Shown piece by piece: positions 1 to 9,802 of a stretch of DNA of 64,000 nucleotides (positions within the stretch are counted from its first letter, which is position 1; each line of letters begins with the position of its first letter). A program made the translations under genes and the position numbers. The DNA is from Gracilariopsis chorda (taxonomy: Eukaryota > Rhodophyta > Florideophyceae > Gracilariales > Gracilariaceae): contig NBIV01000177.1 in NCBI GenBank assembly GCA_003194525.1, positions 107,596-171,595 of the forward strand, in the 5' to 3' direction. Under the pieces are notes generated by a model. The model had not been told where the DNA came from. It was given only the letters and a program-made list of their open reading frames with translations, and ran no database searches.

Positions 1-888
1 TCGGTTGATCCCGACAGTGTCGCCGAAGTCGCACCGGTGACTCTGGAAGGAAAGCATGTCAAAGACGGAAATACTTCGTCGCCGAAGCGGGACAACACAC
101 CGGCAGCACCGTTGCAACCGCCCTTAGGTGAGGAGGCGGAACGCAACACGGCGCGGACAACCCTCGACCATCCGTTGCAAACGGCACGTGACCCCGACAC
201 CGTACGGACGGCAAAGGCACCAATTACCGCCCGAGGCGAGTGGACGCGTACTGTACGACGCACCGTGGTACAACCGACTTCGTCGTCTGAAGCACCCCCG
301 TCAAGACGGATATCTACACACAAACCTGTGGTTCGCAACCCAGATGCTCATCTTTCAGATGCGTTAGAAGCCCCTCAAACGGTGTCGTCAATAGACGCCC
401 CCTCAAGGAGTGAAGAAACCGCGAAGCGGGATACTCTAACCCACAGCAAGGGTCCCGATACGCACCATCAAGTGGTCGACGCAAACGGCCGTGCCGAGGA
501 CCTCCAGACCCGCGAAACGGATGAACCTACCCGGAAACCGGTTAATGACCCCTCTAAGGGCATGGACAGGCAGTACCAAGCCATGCCCCTTCCGGGGAAG
601 ACAGTCCAATACCCGCCAGTGGTGGTAGAGCCTGCCGTGCAGGACGCGATAATGCGAACACGGCGAGGCCGGGAAGTCTACAAACAGGAGTTTGTCGTTG
701 ACCACATTGTGGAACATTCTTACCATCCGGATGGTTACATCCAGTACCGCGTACGCTGGTTCGGTTTCGGGCCCGAATATGATTCGGATGAGCCGATAGA
801 GCACCTCCCACGTTCGAAAGTGGTTTCATATCATCGCAGAACGCGAACAGGAATCCCGGCATCGGTGATACACGCCCAAGTGGGATAA
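1..888 (+). CDS. Gypsy polyprotein C-terminus with chromodomain (5' partial)
   Basis: The frame is open from base 1 to the TAA at 886-888 and continues from outside the window, so no start is assigned. The first 200 or so residues are a hydrophilic, Pro/Thr/Arg/Asp-rich linker of low complexity. The last 80 residues contain a chromodomain: YKQEFVVDHIVEHSY, then YRVRWFGFGPEYDSDEP and an acidic/hydrophobic helix, matching the aromatic-cage and Y-x-V-x-W core of the fold. In chromoviruses such a domain sits at the end of integrase and directs integration toward marked chromatin. No integrase catalytic core is present here. It is followed 258 bp later by the LTR, which confirms the retroelement origin. 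Confidence 0.85.
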   Translation, partial: SVDPDSVAEVAPVTLEGKHVKDGNTSSPKRDNTPAAPLQPPLGEEAERNTARTTLDHPLQTARDPDTVRTAKAPITARGEWTRTVRRTVVQPTSSSEAPPSRRISTHKPVVRNPDAHLSDALEAPQTVSSIDAPSRSEETAKRDTLTHSKGPDTHHQVVDANGRAEDLQTRETDEPTRKPVNDPSKGMDRQYQAMPLPGKTVQYPPVVVEPAVQDAIMRTRRGREVYKQEFVVDHIVEHSYHPDGYIQYRVRWFGFGPEYDSDEPIEHLPRSKVVSYHRRTRTGIPASVIHAQVG

Positions 889-1130
889 GCACGCCACTGC
901 GGTGGAAAGGAAGGAAATGAAGGATCGAGTTGTGGTGTGGAAAGGAAAAAAAAGAAGAAAGCCGCGAAAGCGTGTGTGTTGTTGGAAGAACCTCGGAAGA
1001 GTTGGTCGCAGATTCGTTGTTCGCAGCTAGGTGCTCGTTACCCAGAGTGGGATGGAGAACCGGCGAACCGGACTTACATTTAAGGACCTTGCCCGGTGCT
1101 TCCGTCGCCATCGTGGATGTCGTATTCGCA

Positions 1131-1146
1131 CCTCAGGAGGGGGATA
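1131..1146 (+). other. Polypurine tract of the left gypsy element
   Basis: A purine run (AGGAGGGGGATA) directly precedes the TG that opens the 3' LTR. This is where plus-strand DNA synthesis would be primed. Placement is supported by the LTR start at 1147. Confidence 0.6.
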
Positions 1147-2052
1147 TGAAGTGCAATCCTCAAGGAGGAAGACTCAGCGATGCCCTGTGGACTTGGTGTT
1201 TTTTTTGGCCGCTTTCGCGTGTTTATGATTACTACCGCTATTAGCGGGTGTCTCAGCCCTCAGCGGATCCGCGCTGTGCGCCAGGTGCACACCTGTGCAT
1301 GCGCCGTGTGCCGCCCAAGGCGTGAGTGGACCACGTGTGACACGGATAGTCAAGAGGAGGTTGGCACCACGGTGTGGACATTTAGTTAACTTATATTTAT
1401 TATTTATTATTTATCTACGCTACAGTAGGGAGATTACTACACTATATAGTGGCTCGGCAACCTCGCCCTGACACTGAGTAAACTTCCCCAACCAGGGTTC
1501 TTGGCTCTAAGTCTTTTCCGCTTTCGCGAGTCTTCTACACTCCTCGGAGGTAAAGCCGCGTTACTAACGGTAGACCTATCCACCCTGCGTCACTAGGAGT
1601 ATCACCGCCTTGGGCACTTGTCACTTAATTAACCACCGCCGTGTTCTCGCCCCTGTATAGGGTTCCTTTGTACCTTTTTTCGTGGTCCCGTTGGCCCACA
1701 CCCCCGTCGCCCCCAATCGGACATCCCTCGTATTTCCCTTACCCCACTCTCGTGGTTCCTACCCCTTTGTGTGGTTGCTCGTCACCGCTGACGCGTGTCT
1801 CTCGTGCCGGTATCCCGTGACGTATTCCCCCACTTACGTGGACTCGTACTCCTTGGAAGGGCTGTTTTCCCATTCTTGGTGATCCTAATCCTACCGTTTC
1901 AACTCTCCCCGCTTGGCGTGAGGGTGAGCCTCGGCTTTACAACCCGACTCCGTCGTGCTCATCCGGAGAGGCTCCGTTCGCTGTGTTACCCTCCAGAGGG
2001 GAAGATTCCGAACGTCTTCGTGTGTTGTCCCGCTTGCGGGTATTGCACTACA
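1147..2052 (+). repeat. 3' LTR (about 906 bp)
   Basis: The LTR begins TGAAGTGCAAT and ends ATTGCACTACA, so the termini are an imperfect inverted repeat (10 of 11 match) with the canonical TG...CA ends. An A/T-rich promoter-like stretch lies near 1390-1430. The LTR at 62978-63831 begins TGAGGTGTATT and ends ATTGCACCACA and shares short internal blocks such as GGCTCT around the R region, so the two are related but diverged. The short ORFs inside it are not considered real. Confidence 0.8.
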
Positions 2053-2636
2053 GACTTTGAGGTTGCTGTCTTCCGATTGTTGCACGCAATGACCAAGCAG
2101 GCATGCTGAACTATTGGAAAGAATTTAAGACTTGCGATTTGAGTTTAAACAAACAATCTAGTCCTAGTGTCTATCCGCCCGGATGTAATGTTGCCAAATG
2201 ATTTTTTTTTGAAGGTTTTGAACCTTTCATACACGCGTCAGAAACGGTGTTTTTGAATCAAAAGTACGTTTTTGATATCAAAAAAGCCGGTTTTCTGAAG
2301 CTCTGTAGTAAATTAGCCATATTTCACAAGCACATCTCTATCAACCCATTTGGTTGTCTTAAGTTTCTGCTTCTCACCTAGCATAAACAACAGAAGCTTA
2401 GAATTTTTGCTATACAAAAACATGTTGCATAACTTATACGGACTACAAAAGGCAAAAAATTCCGATCAAAATAACTAAAATTAAACGTAAAGTTGATTGT
2501 TTTGACCTCATATGAGGTCAGCGGTCCGATAGACACTAGGAACCCGTACTTCTTAGATTATCTCCACTGACAGCCGCAAAACAGCAAATAATTTTTTTGG
2601 GCTCACTGGCCATCTCCACCACGGTGAGAAAAATAG
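2053..2636. other. A/T-rich intergenic spacer with a palindrome
   Basis: No gene is seen. The sequence is A/T-rich with a T-run near 2203. A perfect 18-bp palindrome, TGACCTCATATGAGGTCA, occupies 2503-2520, just beyond the 3' end of the Harbinger remnant. No Harbinger terminal inverted repeat could be identified. Confidence 0.5.
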
Positions 2637-3965
2637 CTAATTGGTAAAAAGATTCCAATTTGCGAAGCAAATCCTCGGGATTTGCTTCGAAAATTGGAAC
2701 CAGTTCAACAAAAGAGCATCCACGTGCGACGCTCTGGTTTGGGAAACGCTTGATAGCTTCGCGCCAGAACTTCGAAACGTCCACTGCCGGAATACTGTTT
2801 GGGCCTCCGCCCATATCATTTCTTCTTCAGTTAGTCCTTCAATAACCATCATGTTGTGAAGAATTATGCAGCAATACATGACATATCGCATTGTATCCAC
2901 TCTCCAGAAACGCGATGGGCGTTGTAATATATTCCGTCTGCCTTGCAGAACCCCGAACGCCCTTTCAACATCTTTGCAACGTCCTTCCTGCCACCGCGAA
3001 AGATTCTTTTCCTTCTTCGTTACAGGTTCCTGCACAGTGTGCACGAATATTGAATACTTTGGATAAACAACATTGCATAAGAAGTACGGAACATGATGTT
3101 CGTTTCCGTTGATTGTGGAAGAAATCTTGGGAGGAAAGATACACTCACAGATTTTGTTAAGCAGTGGTGAGTTTTTCAATACATTTATATCGTTTGCACT
3201 TCTTGGGGTACCGAAGAAGGCATGCCAGATGTAGCGTTTGTCGTCAATAATAGCCTCCAAGGTAACACAAGCTTTCGTCTCCTTGCCTTGATACTGTCCA
3301 CGCCACGCGACAGGGCAGTTCTTCCACAGCCATTTGCAGCAATCAATGCTTCAAATCATCCCTGGAAATCCCAGAGCTCTGGTGCTCTGTAGAATGTTTT
3401 GCAAATTTTCTTCCGTTGGTCATCATAGGTACGTATCTCGATACGCTGCTACGACGCTTCTACAAAATATCTTCAGGCACTGAGATGCGGTGGATTCACT
3501 CATTCGTATATACTCATTAACACTGTCCGCGGTCCCGCAATACACAATTGACCGCAACGATGCAGTTTATTTTTGCTCAACACGAAAACCAAACACATTG
3601 GTACAGTCTGGTCGTTGTTGAAAGCAGCCATACTATGTCTGTAGCGTTTGGCATATTTTGTCGAATACTGCCGTAGATATGCAAATAAGGCGGCAAAAAT
3701 GTCGACTAGAGTAGACTGGGTTCGGAGCAAGGTAGTCGTTATACAGCCTGTAAAAACCCTCGTGTTTTTTATGGTCAATGTTCGGAGTTTTACCTCGCTG
3801 GGAACCGCCATAAGGTGGTTTTTCGGTTTCGCTGTCTGAATTTGTCAGCAAGTCGCCTAGAAACTCTCCGAGAGCGTCGTCTATCTCCTCTTGGAGAAAA
3901 AAGGATGTCATGGCAAGCAAGCACGGTAGGTGCCCTACCGCTGGAGATGGTCGCCAGCCGAGCAT
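2637..3965 (-). pseudogene. PIF/Harbinger-type transposase, frameshifted
   Basis: Two minus-strand pieces match the 'plant transposon protein' branch of Harbinger transposases. The N-terminal piece (3965-3633) has GGSQRGKTPNI and a DYLAPNPVY segment. The C-terminal piece (3260-2637) reads EAIIDDKRYIWHAFFGTPRS...NDINVL and ends in the conserved region ERAFGVLQGRR...CCIILHNMM. Between them, around 3300-3630, the expected GFPGM...SIDC...WKNCPVAW region survives only across frameshifts and a stop. The DDE domain is therefore broken and the copy is dead. Harbinger elements also need a Myb-like partner; none is visible. It lies 451 bp from the BT1-type transporter on the opposite strand. Confidence 0.8.
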
Positions 3966-4416
3966 CCAATCAAAACATCATTTTAGACAGAGCCAATGAT
4001 GGCGTCCCACGTCTGAAACGTTTTGGTCGTTTGCTCGTCCTTCGGCCTCCTCGGTGTAGATGCTCTTATACCGTTCGAAAAATAAGGCCACGTGCACGTT
4101 GTACACGTGTCGCAGGGAACGGTAGACAGGTAAAGCTATTCCCACTCCCATCTTAATAATGAAATGGGTGGGCACGGATGTTCTCGATGACAGTTCCGTT
4201 GTGATAACGTCCACGTCAACCGCACATATATAGTTCTGTAAAGCAATGCGAAGAGAAGTCGTTTCTGCAGCCCTTTTCTGTCGATGGGATCTTATCTCGT
4301 TCTCTGCTTTTCTTGTACCGTCGGTAGTTGAGGAAAGTGCCGTGAGAGGTCTGGAGGGGCAACGCAACCAGAGAGTGTAGGAACCTCTGGAAGTGCAGGT
4401 CCGAGTGAAATCTATA

Positions 4417-6153
4417 ATGCCGTCTACACATCTGTATGTGAGAGCTGTTCATGAGTTGAGAGCGAACACCTCCGATGTAGTATATCTTGAGATGCAGACA
4501 CAAATGAAACCGTATCCGCTTGCGAAGCATATTTCGAAGCAGTTATGTTTCACCTCTGGCTTTCCCCTATCGTCCTTTCTGGGCAGCACTGCGTCTAAGA
4601 AGTGTTGCTCTGAAACGTATCGAAACAGAGTACCCATGCGACGCACTGGGTATTCGAAGACCCTCATCCGCGCCCTACGTGATAGAGATGTCACTGATAA
4701 GCCACATGGGCCGCAAACAATCGCGAATTCGGCCACGAAATTCCCATTCGACAGGCTTCTAGCTGGCTTTGACCCATCACCGGAATTATCAGCCATTCTG
4801 ACCGTATACTTCGTACAAGGGGCGCTCGGCATTTCACGTTTAGCAGTTTCTTTCTTTATGAAGGATGACCTTGGCCTATCACCAGCAGAATCGGCTGCGT
4901 TGAGCGGAGCCGCCATGCTCCCATGGCTTATCAAGCCCTTATATGGATTTCTTAGCGATTCTCTTCCAATTTTTGGGTACCGCCGACGCTCATATCTTAT
5001 TGCAGCCGGGGCTCTTGGGGCTACAGCTTGGCTTTGCATGTCTACTGTTGTGGACTCTGCTCTTGGCATCCTCTTTGCTACCGTTACCACGTCCCTATCT
5101 GTGGCTGTGTCAGACGTCGTGGCGGATTCGATTGTTGTCGAAAAAGTACGTGGACTCCCCGATGAACGGTCTGGAGCACTTCAGTCTTTATGTTGGGGAA
5201 CATCTGCGATTGGCGGGCTCATGTCTGCGTACTTTAGCGGAAGCCTTTTGGATACGATAGGATCACGAGAAATCTTCGCATTGACCGCAGTGCTTCCGTT
5301 AGCCACAACGTTTCTCGCTGGCTTGATTCAGGAAAAGAGAGTTCCTCAGACAACTATGTCAAGTTTCTTTCCTATAGCAAAGCAGCGCACTTTGTCTCTG
5401 TGGAGTGCTTTACGAAACCCATCTGTATATCTCCCTATCGTGTTTATCTTCGCTTGGCAAGCAACTCCCTCACCAGAATCTGCACTGTTTTTTTTCACCA
5501 CAAACGAACTTCACTTTGGACCCGAATTCCTTGGGAGGGTGCGGCTGGTATCATCAGGTGCGGCCCTGTTAGGGCTTTGGATGTACAGAACGTACTTGCG
5601 AACAGTTGACTTGAAGACGTTTTTCTTCTGGGCGACTTTACTGAGCGTGCCTCTGAGCCTTACTCAAGTCCTCTTGGTCACCCGTGCTAATGTCTATTTA
5701 GGTATCTCCGACCAGTTATTTGCACTCAGCGATTCAGCCGTGTTAACAGCGTTGGGCCAAGTTGCATTTATGCCAACTTTGGTCTTGGCCGCACGCTTAT
5801 GCCCCCCAGGAGTCGAAGGCACTCTGTTTGCTGCTATCATGAGCATATACAACAGTAGTGGTGCTGTATCGAGTGAACTGGGGGCTTTGCTAACAAGTGC
5901 GCTCGGTGTGAATGATTCCAACTATGATAATTTGTGGCTGCTGGTCTTGCTTTGCAGCCTTAGCAGTCTTTTGGCACTACCACTTCTCAGGTTCATAGAT
6001 CAGTCTCCACCAGACACAATACCGGAGAGTGCGACAGCTTTGGGAGACGAAGCTCAAAGTTCAGAACCGCGGGTTTCAGGGGGTTCAACCGAACTGGAAC
6101 GTGACGCCGTGGTGATCCCACCCGCAAATACGGACACATCCAATGCCCCCTGA
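4417..6153 (+). CDS. BT1-family (folate-biopterin type) transporter, probably plastid
   Basis: The product is about 578 residues from the first ATG (4417); later ATGs at 4492 and 4504 are also possible. A hydrophilic, Ser/Arg/Phe-containing leader of about 100 residues precedes the first membrane segment and could be a plastid transit peptide. The core matches the folate-biopterin transporter branch of the major facilitator superfamily: TVYFVQGALGISRLAVSFFM, then DDLGLSPAE, then LPWLIKPLYGFLSDS and FGYRRRSYL, followed by about ten further hydrophobic helices. In plants and cyanobacteria such proteins move folates across membranes; the substrate here is inferred from family. The C-terminal 45 residues are hydrophilic. 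The gene is intronless and converges tail-to-tail with the SDR gene, 88 bp away. Confidence 0.85.
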   Translation: MPSTHLYVRAVHELRANTSDVVYLEMQTQMKPYPLAKHISKQLCFTSGFPLSSFLGSTASKKCCSETYRNRVPMRRTGYSKTLIRALRDRDVTDKPHGPQTIANSATKFPFDRLLAGFDPSPELSAILTVYFVQGALGISRLAVSFFMKDDLGLSPAESAALSGAAMLPWLIKPLYGFLSDSLPIFGYRRRSYLIAAGALGATAWLCMSTVVDSALGILFATVTTSLSVAVSDVVADSIVVEKVRGLPDERSGALQSLCWGTSAIGGLMSAYFSGSLLDTIGSREIFALTAVLPLATTFLAGLIQEKRVPQTTMSSFFPIAKQRTLSLWSALRNPSVYLPIVFIFAWQATPSPESALFFFTTNELHFGPEFLGRVRLVSSGAALLGLWMYRTYLRTVDLKTFFFWATLLSVPLSLTQVLLVTRANVYLGISDQLFALSDSAVLTALGQVAFMPTLVLAARLCPPGVEGTLFAAIMSIYNSSGAVSSELGALLTSALGVNDSNYDNLWLLVLLCSLSSLLALPLLRFIDQSPPDTIPESATALGDEAQSSEPRVSGGSTELERDAVVIPPANTDTSNAP

Positions 6154-6241
6154 GCTCAACGCAAGGCCATTTCTGGACATGCCATATTGGCCTTTTGGTT
6201 TAGGTTCAATAGTTCATCTTTACTAATGCTTCAGCTCTACT

Positions 6242-7324
6242 TCATGTTGCAGTTTGAACCGAATCCGTTTCTCCCCTTACATCGGTCTTTTCTCGATACG
6301 CGTCGCTTATTCGGTTGAACTCCCTTTTCCAAAACCGCTTGTCAGGCACAAAAGGATTGGTGCCATTAGAAGCTAATATCGTGCAGCTTGGAAAGTCGAA
6401 CTCAGTGTCAGGATCAGCTTCATTTAACTGCGAAACGGAACGTCCATAGACGAGAGCTTGACAAACAACCTGTGCTAAATCGACCCGGCTGATAGAGCGA
6501 GCACTAATCCCGGCGGCTCCGGTTTCAGGATTCAATACAATTTCTTGTATTCCGCCCTGAGTATCGGAAAGGTTTGCCACCCTAAGAATCACATACGGTA
6601 ACCCGCTCTCTTTCACAATTTGTTCTGCCTTCACTTTGGCAGAACCGCGTCCGCTTTTAGGCTCCGATGCGCTTATCAATACAAATCTTGAAATGCCACC
6701 AGTCTCTTGAGCCGCCTTTACCAGGTTACGCACACCCGTCACATCGACCGCTGCGAAGCCACCTGGGAGCCACCACGAAGCACCGCTTGCACAAACAATA
6801 GCAGTGCAGCCGTCAACTGCATCGAGCACTTGACTGTAATTTGAGATATTACCTTCAAAGATATCCACATTGGAACCAGATGGTCCAAACAGCTTTTCTG
6901 CGCGGTCAAAGCTGCGAGTCAGAACGCGAACGTTAAATTCCTGGTTGAGCAGACCTAGTGAAATCCACTGACCGGTTCTGCCGGTACCGCCTGTCACAAG
7001 AACTGGATTCGGCTTCAATATATCATCTTCTTCATTGACATCCGATTGCTGTTCCTGCACACCGCCGGAGCGCGGTCCGTAGTAGATGGTTCCTTTACCC
7101 ATCCGCTTCATAGTGAGATCATCAATCGTGCGCTCAAAGGCAGATGGTTTTCGGACTGGGCGCTTCCGAGCTCTAGAAGAAGGTTCCTTTGGCTCCTCAG
7201 TGGAACATACAGGATGTCGCGGGCATTTTGTACGTGGACTGTGACAGTTGAAAAATACGTAATCGCCAACAAATTCAGTTCTTCTGTTAAGAAAAGGAGA
7301 TATGAAACCCGCCGGTTTCTTCAT
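6242..7324 (-). CDS. NAD(P)-binding atypical SDR (NmrA-like), probably plastid
   Basis: The 360-residue protein has a Rossmann nucleotide-binding loop TGGTGRTG at residues 111-118, followed by the strand order of atypical short-chain dehydrogenases: CTAIVCASGASWW, a conserved RNLVKAAQ helix, RFVLISAS and LPYVILRVANL. It lacks a clear YxxxK catalytic pair in the usual place, as in NmrA/Ycf39/Tic62-like members that bind NAD(P)H without classical dehydrogenase chemistry. The first 105 residues are basic and Ser/Pro-rich and probably contain a targeting sequence. The start is an ATG. Its substrate is unknown. The next gene on the opposite strand begins more than 900 bp away. Confidence 0.8.
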   Translation of the reverse strand: MKKPAGFISPFLNRRTEFVGDYVFFNCHSPRTKCPRHPVCSTEEPKEPSSRARKRPVRKPSAFERTIDDLTMKRMGKGTIYYGPRSGGVQEQQSDVNEEDDILKPNPVLVTGGTGRTGQWISLGLLNQEFNVRVLTRSFDRAEKLFGPSGSNVDIFEGNISNYSQVLDAVDGCTAIVCASGASWWLPGGFAAVDVTGVRNLVKAAQETGGISRFVLISASEPKSGRGSAKVKAEQIVKESGLPYVILRVANLSDTQGGIQEIVLNPETGAAGISARSISRVDLAQVVCQALVYGRSVSQLNEADPDTEFDFPSCTILASNGTNPFVPDKRFWKREFNRISDAYREKTDVRGETDSVQTAT

Positions 7325-8257
7325 GGCGACCCGTTGTTAGCCAGCTCAGCAGTCAAAAAGGGTGTTGCACTTCGTAATATGATCCAAAGGCGCAACTTAA
7401 GTGCCGTTCGTGATAGTAACGCCTCTACTATCCCCCGCTCGTGGATACGTATGCAGTACTTGCACACTATAGTACCAAGGATGAGTTACATGTGTGTCAA
7501 AAGTTCAAAAGAATGACGAGCTCTGGAGCAAGAACAGTATCGCTGTGCCTTTGTAAACTCTACTCTTGTAGACCACCTTTGGGTAGATATACCTTTGGTA
7601 GCTCTACATCAAGCCAACTGCAAGAATGGAGAGAGGAGATTGAGATCGTGAGGTTCTTAGGGAGCTATTTCCTTGCCACCTGGGCTTAGATTATTGGGTG
7701 TTGGAATCGGCATTGGCCCATGTCCAAATTCTGGTCAAATCAGACGGAAATGCAGAAATGTACTTTGTTCCTTATGAAGAGTTTGAGAGGATTGGATGCT
7801 CCCATTTTGCTCTCTCTCGAAGGGAGTGCTGTACCCTTCAGCTTTCTCGTAAGGGAATACAATAACGCTGCATCCTTCTAATCTGATTTTCCGGCACCGT
7901 GCAGACCGTCGGTAGATGCTAAAATCGTTCGGCAGGGACATTTGAAGCTGATGAGGCGGCCGCGGACAAGAAGTCTTAACATTCCAAGCGTTTGAGCGAG
8001 AGTCATGTACGACGGTAGAAATACCTTGGTGTGTCACAATTTGAAATGTTCAATGCTTTTGACCAGCACTTCCAGCTCGCCAAAGAAACAGCGAACAAGT
8101 GGCCCAAGTTCAGTTCGAGGCAAACTCGCAAACTGTACTTATTACAAAGGGATAACAAACGTAGAGAGCACAGTGCGAAGCTTTTCTTCTCCTACCAACG
8201 GCACCTTCTGCGCACAACTGTGAACAGGAGCAAAGTCTTGCTGTTCGGTGCTCTACA
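7325..8257. other. Intergenic region between divergent genes
   Basis: This lies between the starts of the SDR gene (minus) and the rhodanese gene (plus). Small overlapping ORFs exist (for example 8031-8306) but resemble nothing firmly and are in a different frame from the rhodanese gene. Promoters for both genes should be here; no clear TATA box was assigned. Confidence 0.4.
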
Positions 8258-8836
8258 ATGTCGAACAGCACAAGCGGAGAAAGGCGTCGTGGTGCCACTC
8301 AGTTGAAGACTAGAGTCAAGATATTAACTTCACCGATTCCGTACTTGTCTTATTCACGCTTCTCTGATTTGCACACTAAAACCGTTCCGCTTGTACTCAT
8401 CGACGTACGCGAACATGAGGAAAACAGTCTAAGCACATTGCCTTCTGCAGTCCATTCGTCTCAAGCGATGCAGCTCATTGAACAACTACAACAGCGGGGA
8501 AACGAATTTAACGTAGTTTGTTTTTGCACAGTGGGTTTCCGCTCTGGCCTTTTTGCGAAGAGTCTTGTGCCCAACGTTCAGAATGTATTCAACTACAGCA
8601 TTATGGAGCATCTTTGGGGAGGCGGGACACTTGTTTCCCCTCGAGGAGAACAGCAACCTCGTGTGCATGTATACCACAGGAATTACATGAGCGTTTTTCC
8701 TGAAAGGTACCAGATGGAGGTATTTGGAAACATGAAAGCGTTAATGCGAGGGTTCGGTCACCTGCCTGGAATTATAAGCGCCTTATCTAGCCGCGGCAGA
8801 ACCCCGCTGGTCGAAGAAGAACCAATTGGTTCCTAG
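8258..8836 (+). CDS. Rhodanese-like domain protein
   Basis: The 192-residue protein contains one rhodanese domain. LIDVREHEE (residues 48-55) is the entry motif, and CTVGFRSG has the catalytic Cys at residue 90 followed by the active-site loop ending in Arg-Ser. Single-domain rhodaneses transfer sulfur or act as regulatory phosphatase-like folds. The loop is of the short, sulfurtransferase-like size. There is no obvious transit peptide. The C-terminal 70 residues (YHRNYMSVFPERYQMEVFG onward) are outside the domain and unrecognised. Start chosen at the ATG at 8258. Its 3' end faces the 3' end of the Nudix-like gene. Confidence 0.75.
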   Translation: MSNSTSGERRRGATQLKTRVKILTSPIPYLSYSRFSDLHTKTVPLVLIDVREHEENSLSTLPSAVHSSQAMQLIEQLQQRGNEFNVVCFCTVGFRSGLFAKSLVPNVQNVFNYSIMEHLWGGGTLVSPRGEQQPRVHVYHRNYMSVFPERYQMEVFGNMKALMRGFGHLPGIISALSSRGRTPLVEEEPIGS

Positions 8837-8959
8837 TTCTGTTCCTCATGGGCTTCCGTCATAGATATCCAAACACGTCCATCCTGCCGGGTTTTTTTGT
8901 CGTACATCAGAATTGTACAGCACATCATACTAGCTTTGCTACCAGAGAACGACCCAGTA

Positions 8960-9802
8960 TCATCTAGTTTGTGGGAAGTATGATATAATGTTGTACAACC
9001 CATTCTGATCACATGGAATTCCACACATACGAAGGTCGTGAGAGACTCGCACGTCAGCTTTGCAGCACAATGTGTCGTTAAAGGCTACGTTATCCATGGG
9101 GTTACTCTTCGGTATTAGACGTCTCACGTGAAACAAGCGTAAAGCGTACGCTACCATTCTCAGCATCCATTCTGCATGTTCTTTTGAGCAGAAGTGTCTC
9201 AGAAGCAAATCGCCGGCTTGTTCTGAATTAGACATTAAAAGCGTGGTGGTGTGTTGAACAAAGTCTACTGGCTTTATGACTTGTGTGAACCATTTTTTGC
9301 CTTTGCGGGGAAAGACACCTTGCACAGGGAGTGCGAAGGCATGAACGATTTCGCGATTAGATCCATGCACCAAGAGGAAAGGCTTTCCAAGAGCATGTAG
9401 TTCTGTCACACCTCGCCCCCTTCTAATGTCGTGCGCCAACTCACTTGCTGTAGAAGCTGTACTCTCTCCTGAAAGTACATGTCTCGTGAACGCCCCCATG
9501 GCTTGTGGGCAGCCCTCTTGTGAAGCGTCGGATAGTCCAAGCTGCCACATCTCATCCAATGGTACCACCCATACTTTTCTATGCAACAGCCCAGATGTGT
9601 GTGCCCGCGCTAGGGACAGTTTTGAAGAATGTGTCGCACTCCAGTTTGTTTCTGAGACAATATCGACATACAAAAGAGAAGGTAGGGACTTCAATTGCGA
9701 GAATGATCTCAACTGAGAAGCAAGGAGAACAACGATTATGATCGTTGCTGGAAGCAGAGGAGAAGTTAGCCAGCTATAGACCTTGGTCTTTCTGATAGAC
9801 AT
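8960..9802 (-). CDS. Membrane-anchored Nudix-like protein with degenerate Nudix box
   Basis: The 280-residue product has one hydrophobic segment at about residues 12-30 (SWLTSPLLPATIIIVVLLAS), consistent with a type II anchor. Downstream, HRKVWVVPLDE...MGAFTRHVLSGEST followed by the helix ASTASELAHDIRRGRGV lines up with the shape of a Nudix domain (strand, GHVxxGES, helix). The canonical REUXEEXGU catalytic residues are not preserved, so hydrolase activity is doubtful. The later HAFALPVQGVF strand also fits the fold. Assignment rests on pattern only; an unrelated fold is possible. Confidence 0.5.
   Translation of the reverse strand: MSIRKTKVYSWLTSPLLPATIIIVVLLASQLRSFSQLKSLPSLLYVDIVSETNWSATHSSKLSLARAHTSGLLHRKVWVVPLDEMWQLGLSDASQEGCPQAMGAFTRHVLSGESTASTASELAHDIRRGRGVTELHALGKPFLLVHGSNREIVHAFALPVQGVFPRKGKKWFTQVIKPVDFVQHTTTLLMSNSEQAGDLLLRHFCSKEHAEWMLRMVAYALRLFHVRRLIPKSNPMDNVAFNDTLCCKADVRVSHDLRMCGIPCDQNGLYNIISYFPQTR

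Larger units (their letters stand above)
1..2052 (+). mobile_element. 3' end of a Ty3/gypsy chromodomain LTR retrotransposon
   Basis: The left edge of the window holds the tail of a retroelement: polyprotein C-terminus with a chromodomain (stop at 888), a short untranslated stretch, a polypurine tract at about 1131-1146 and a complete 3' LTR (1147-2052). The order protein, polypurine tract, LTR is that of the 3' end of an LTR retrotransposon, and a C-terminal chromodomain is typical of Ty3/gypsy chromoviruses. Gag, protease, reverse transcriptase and the 5' LTR lie outside the window, so activity and age cannot be judged. The target-site duplication cannot be checked; the 3' flank begins GACTT. 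Confidence 0.85.

Noticed and set aside
8031-8306. Acyl-CoA-binding-protein-like frame before the rhodanese gene
   Set aside because: Only a short FDQHFQLAKET...KLYLLQ segment is suggestive; the conserved second half of the domain is missing and the frame differs from the rhodanese gene.
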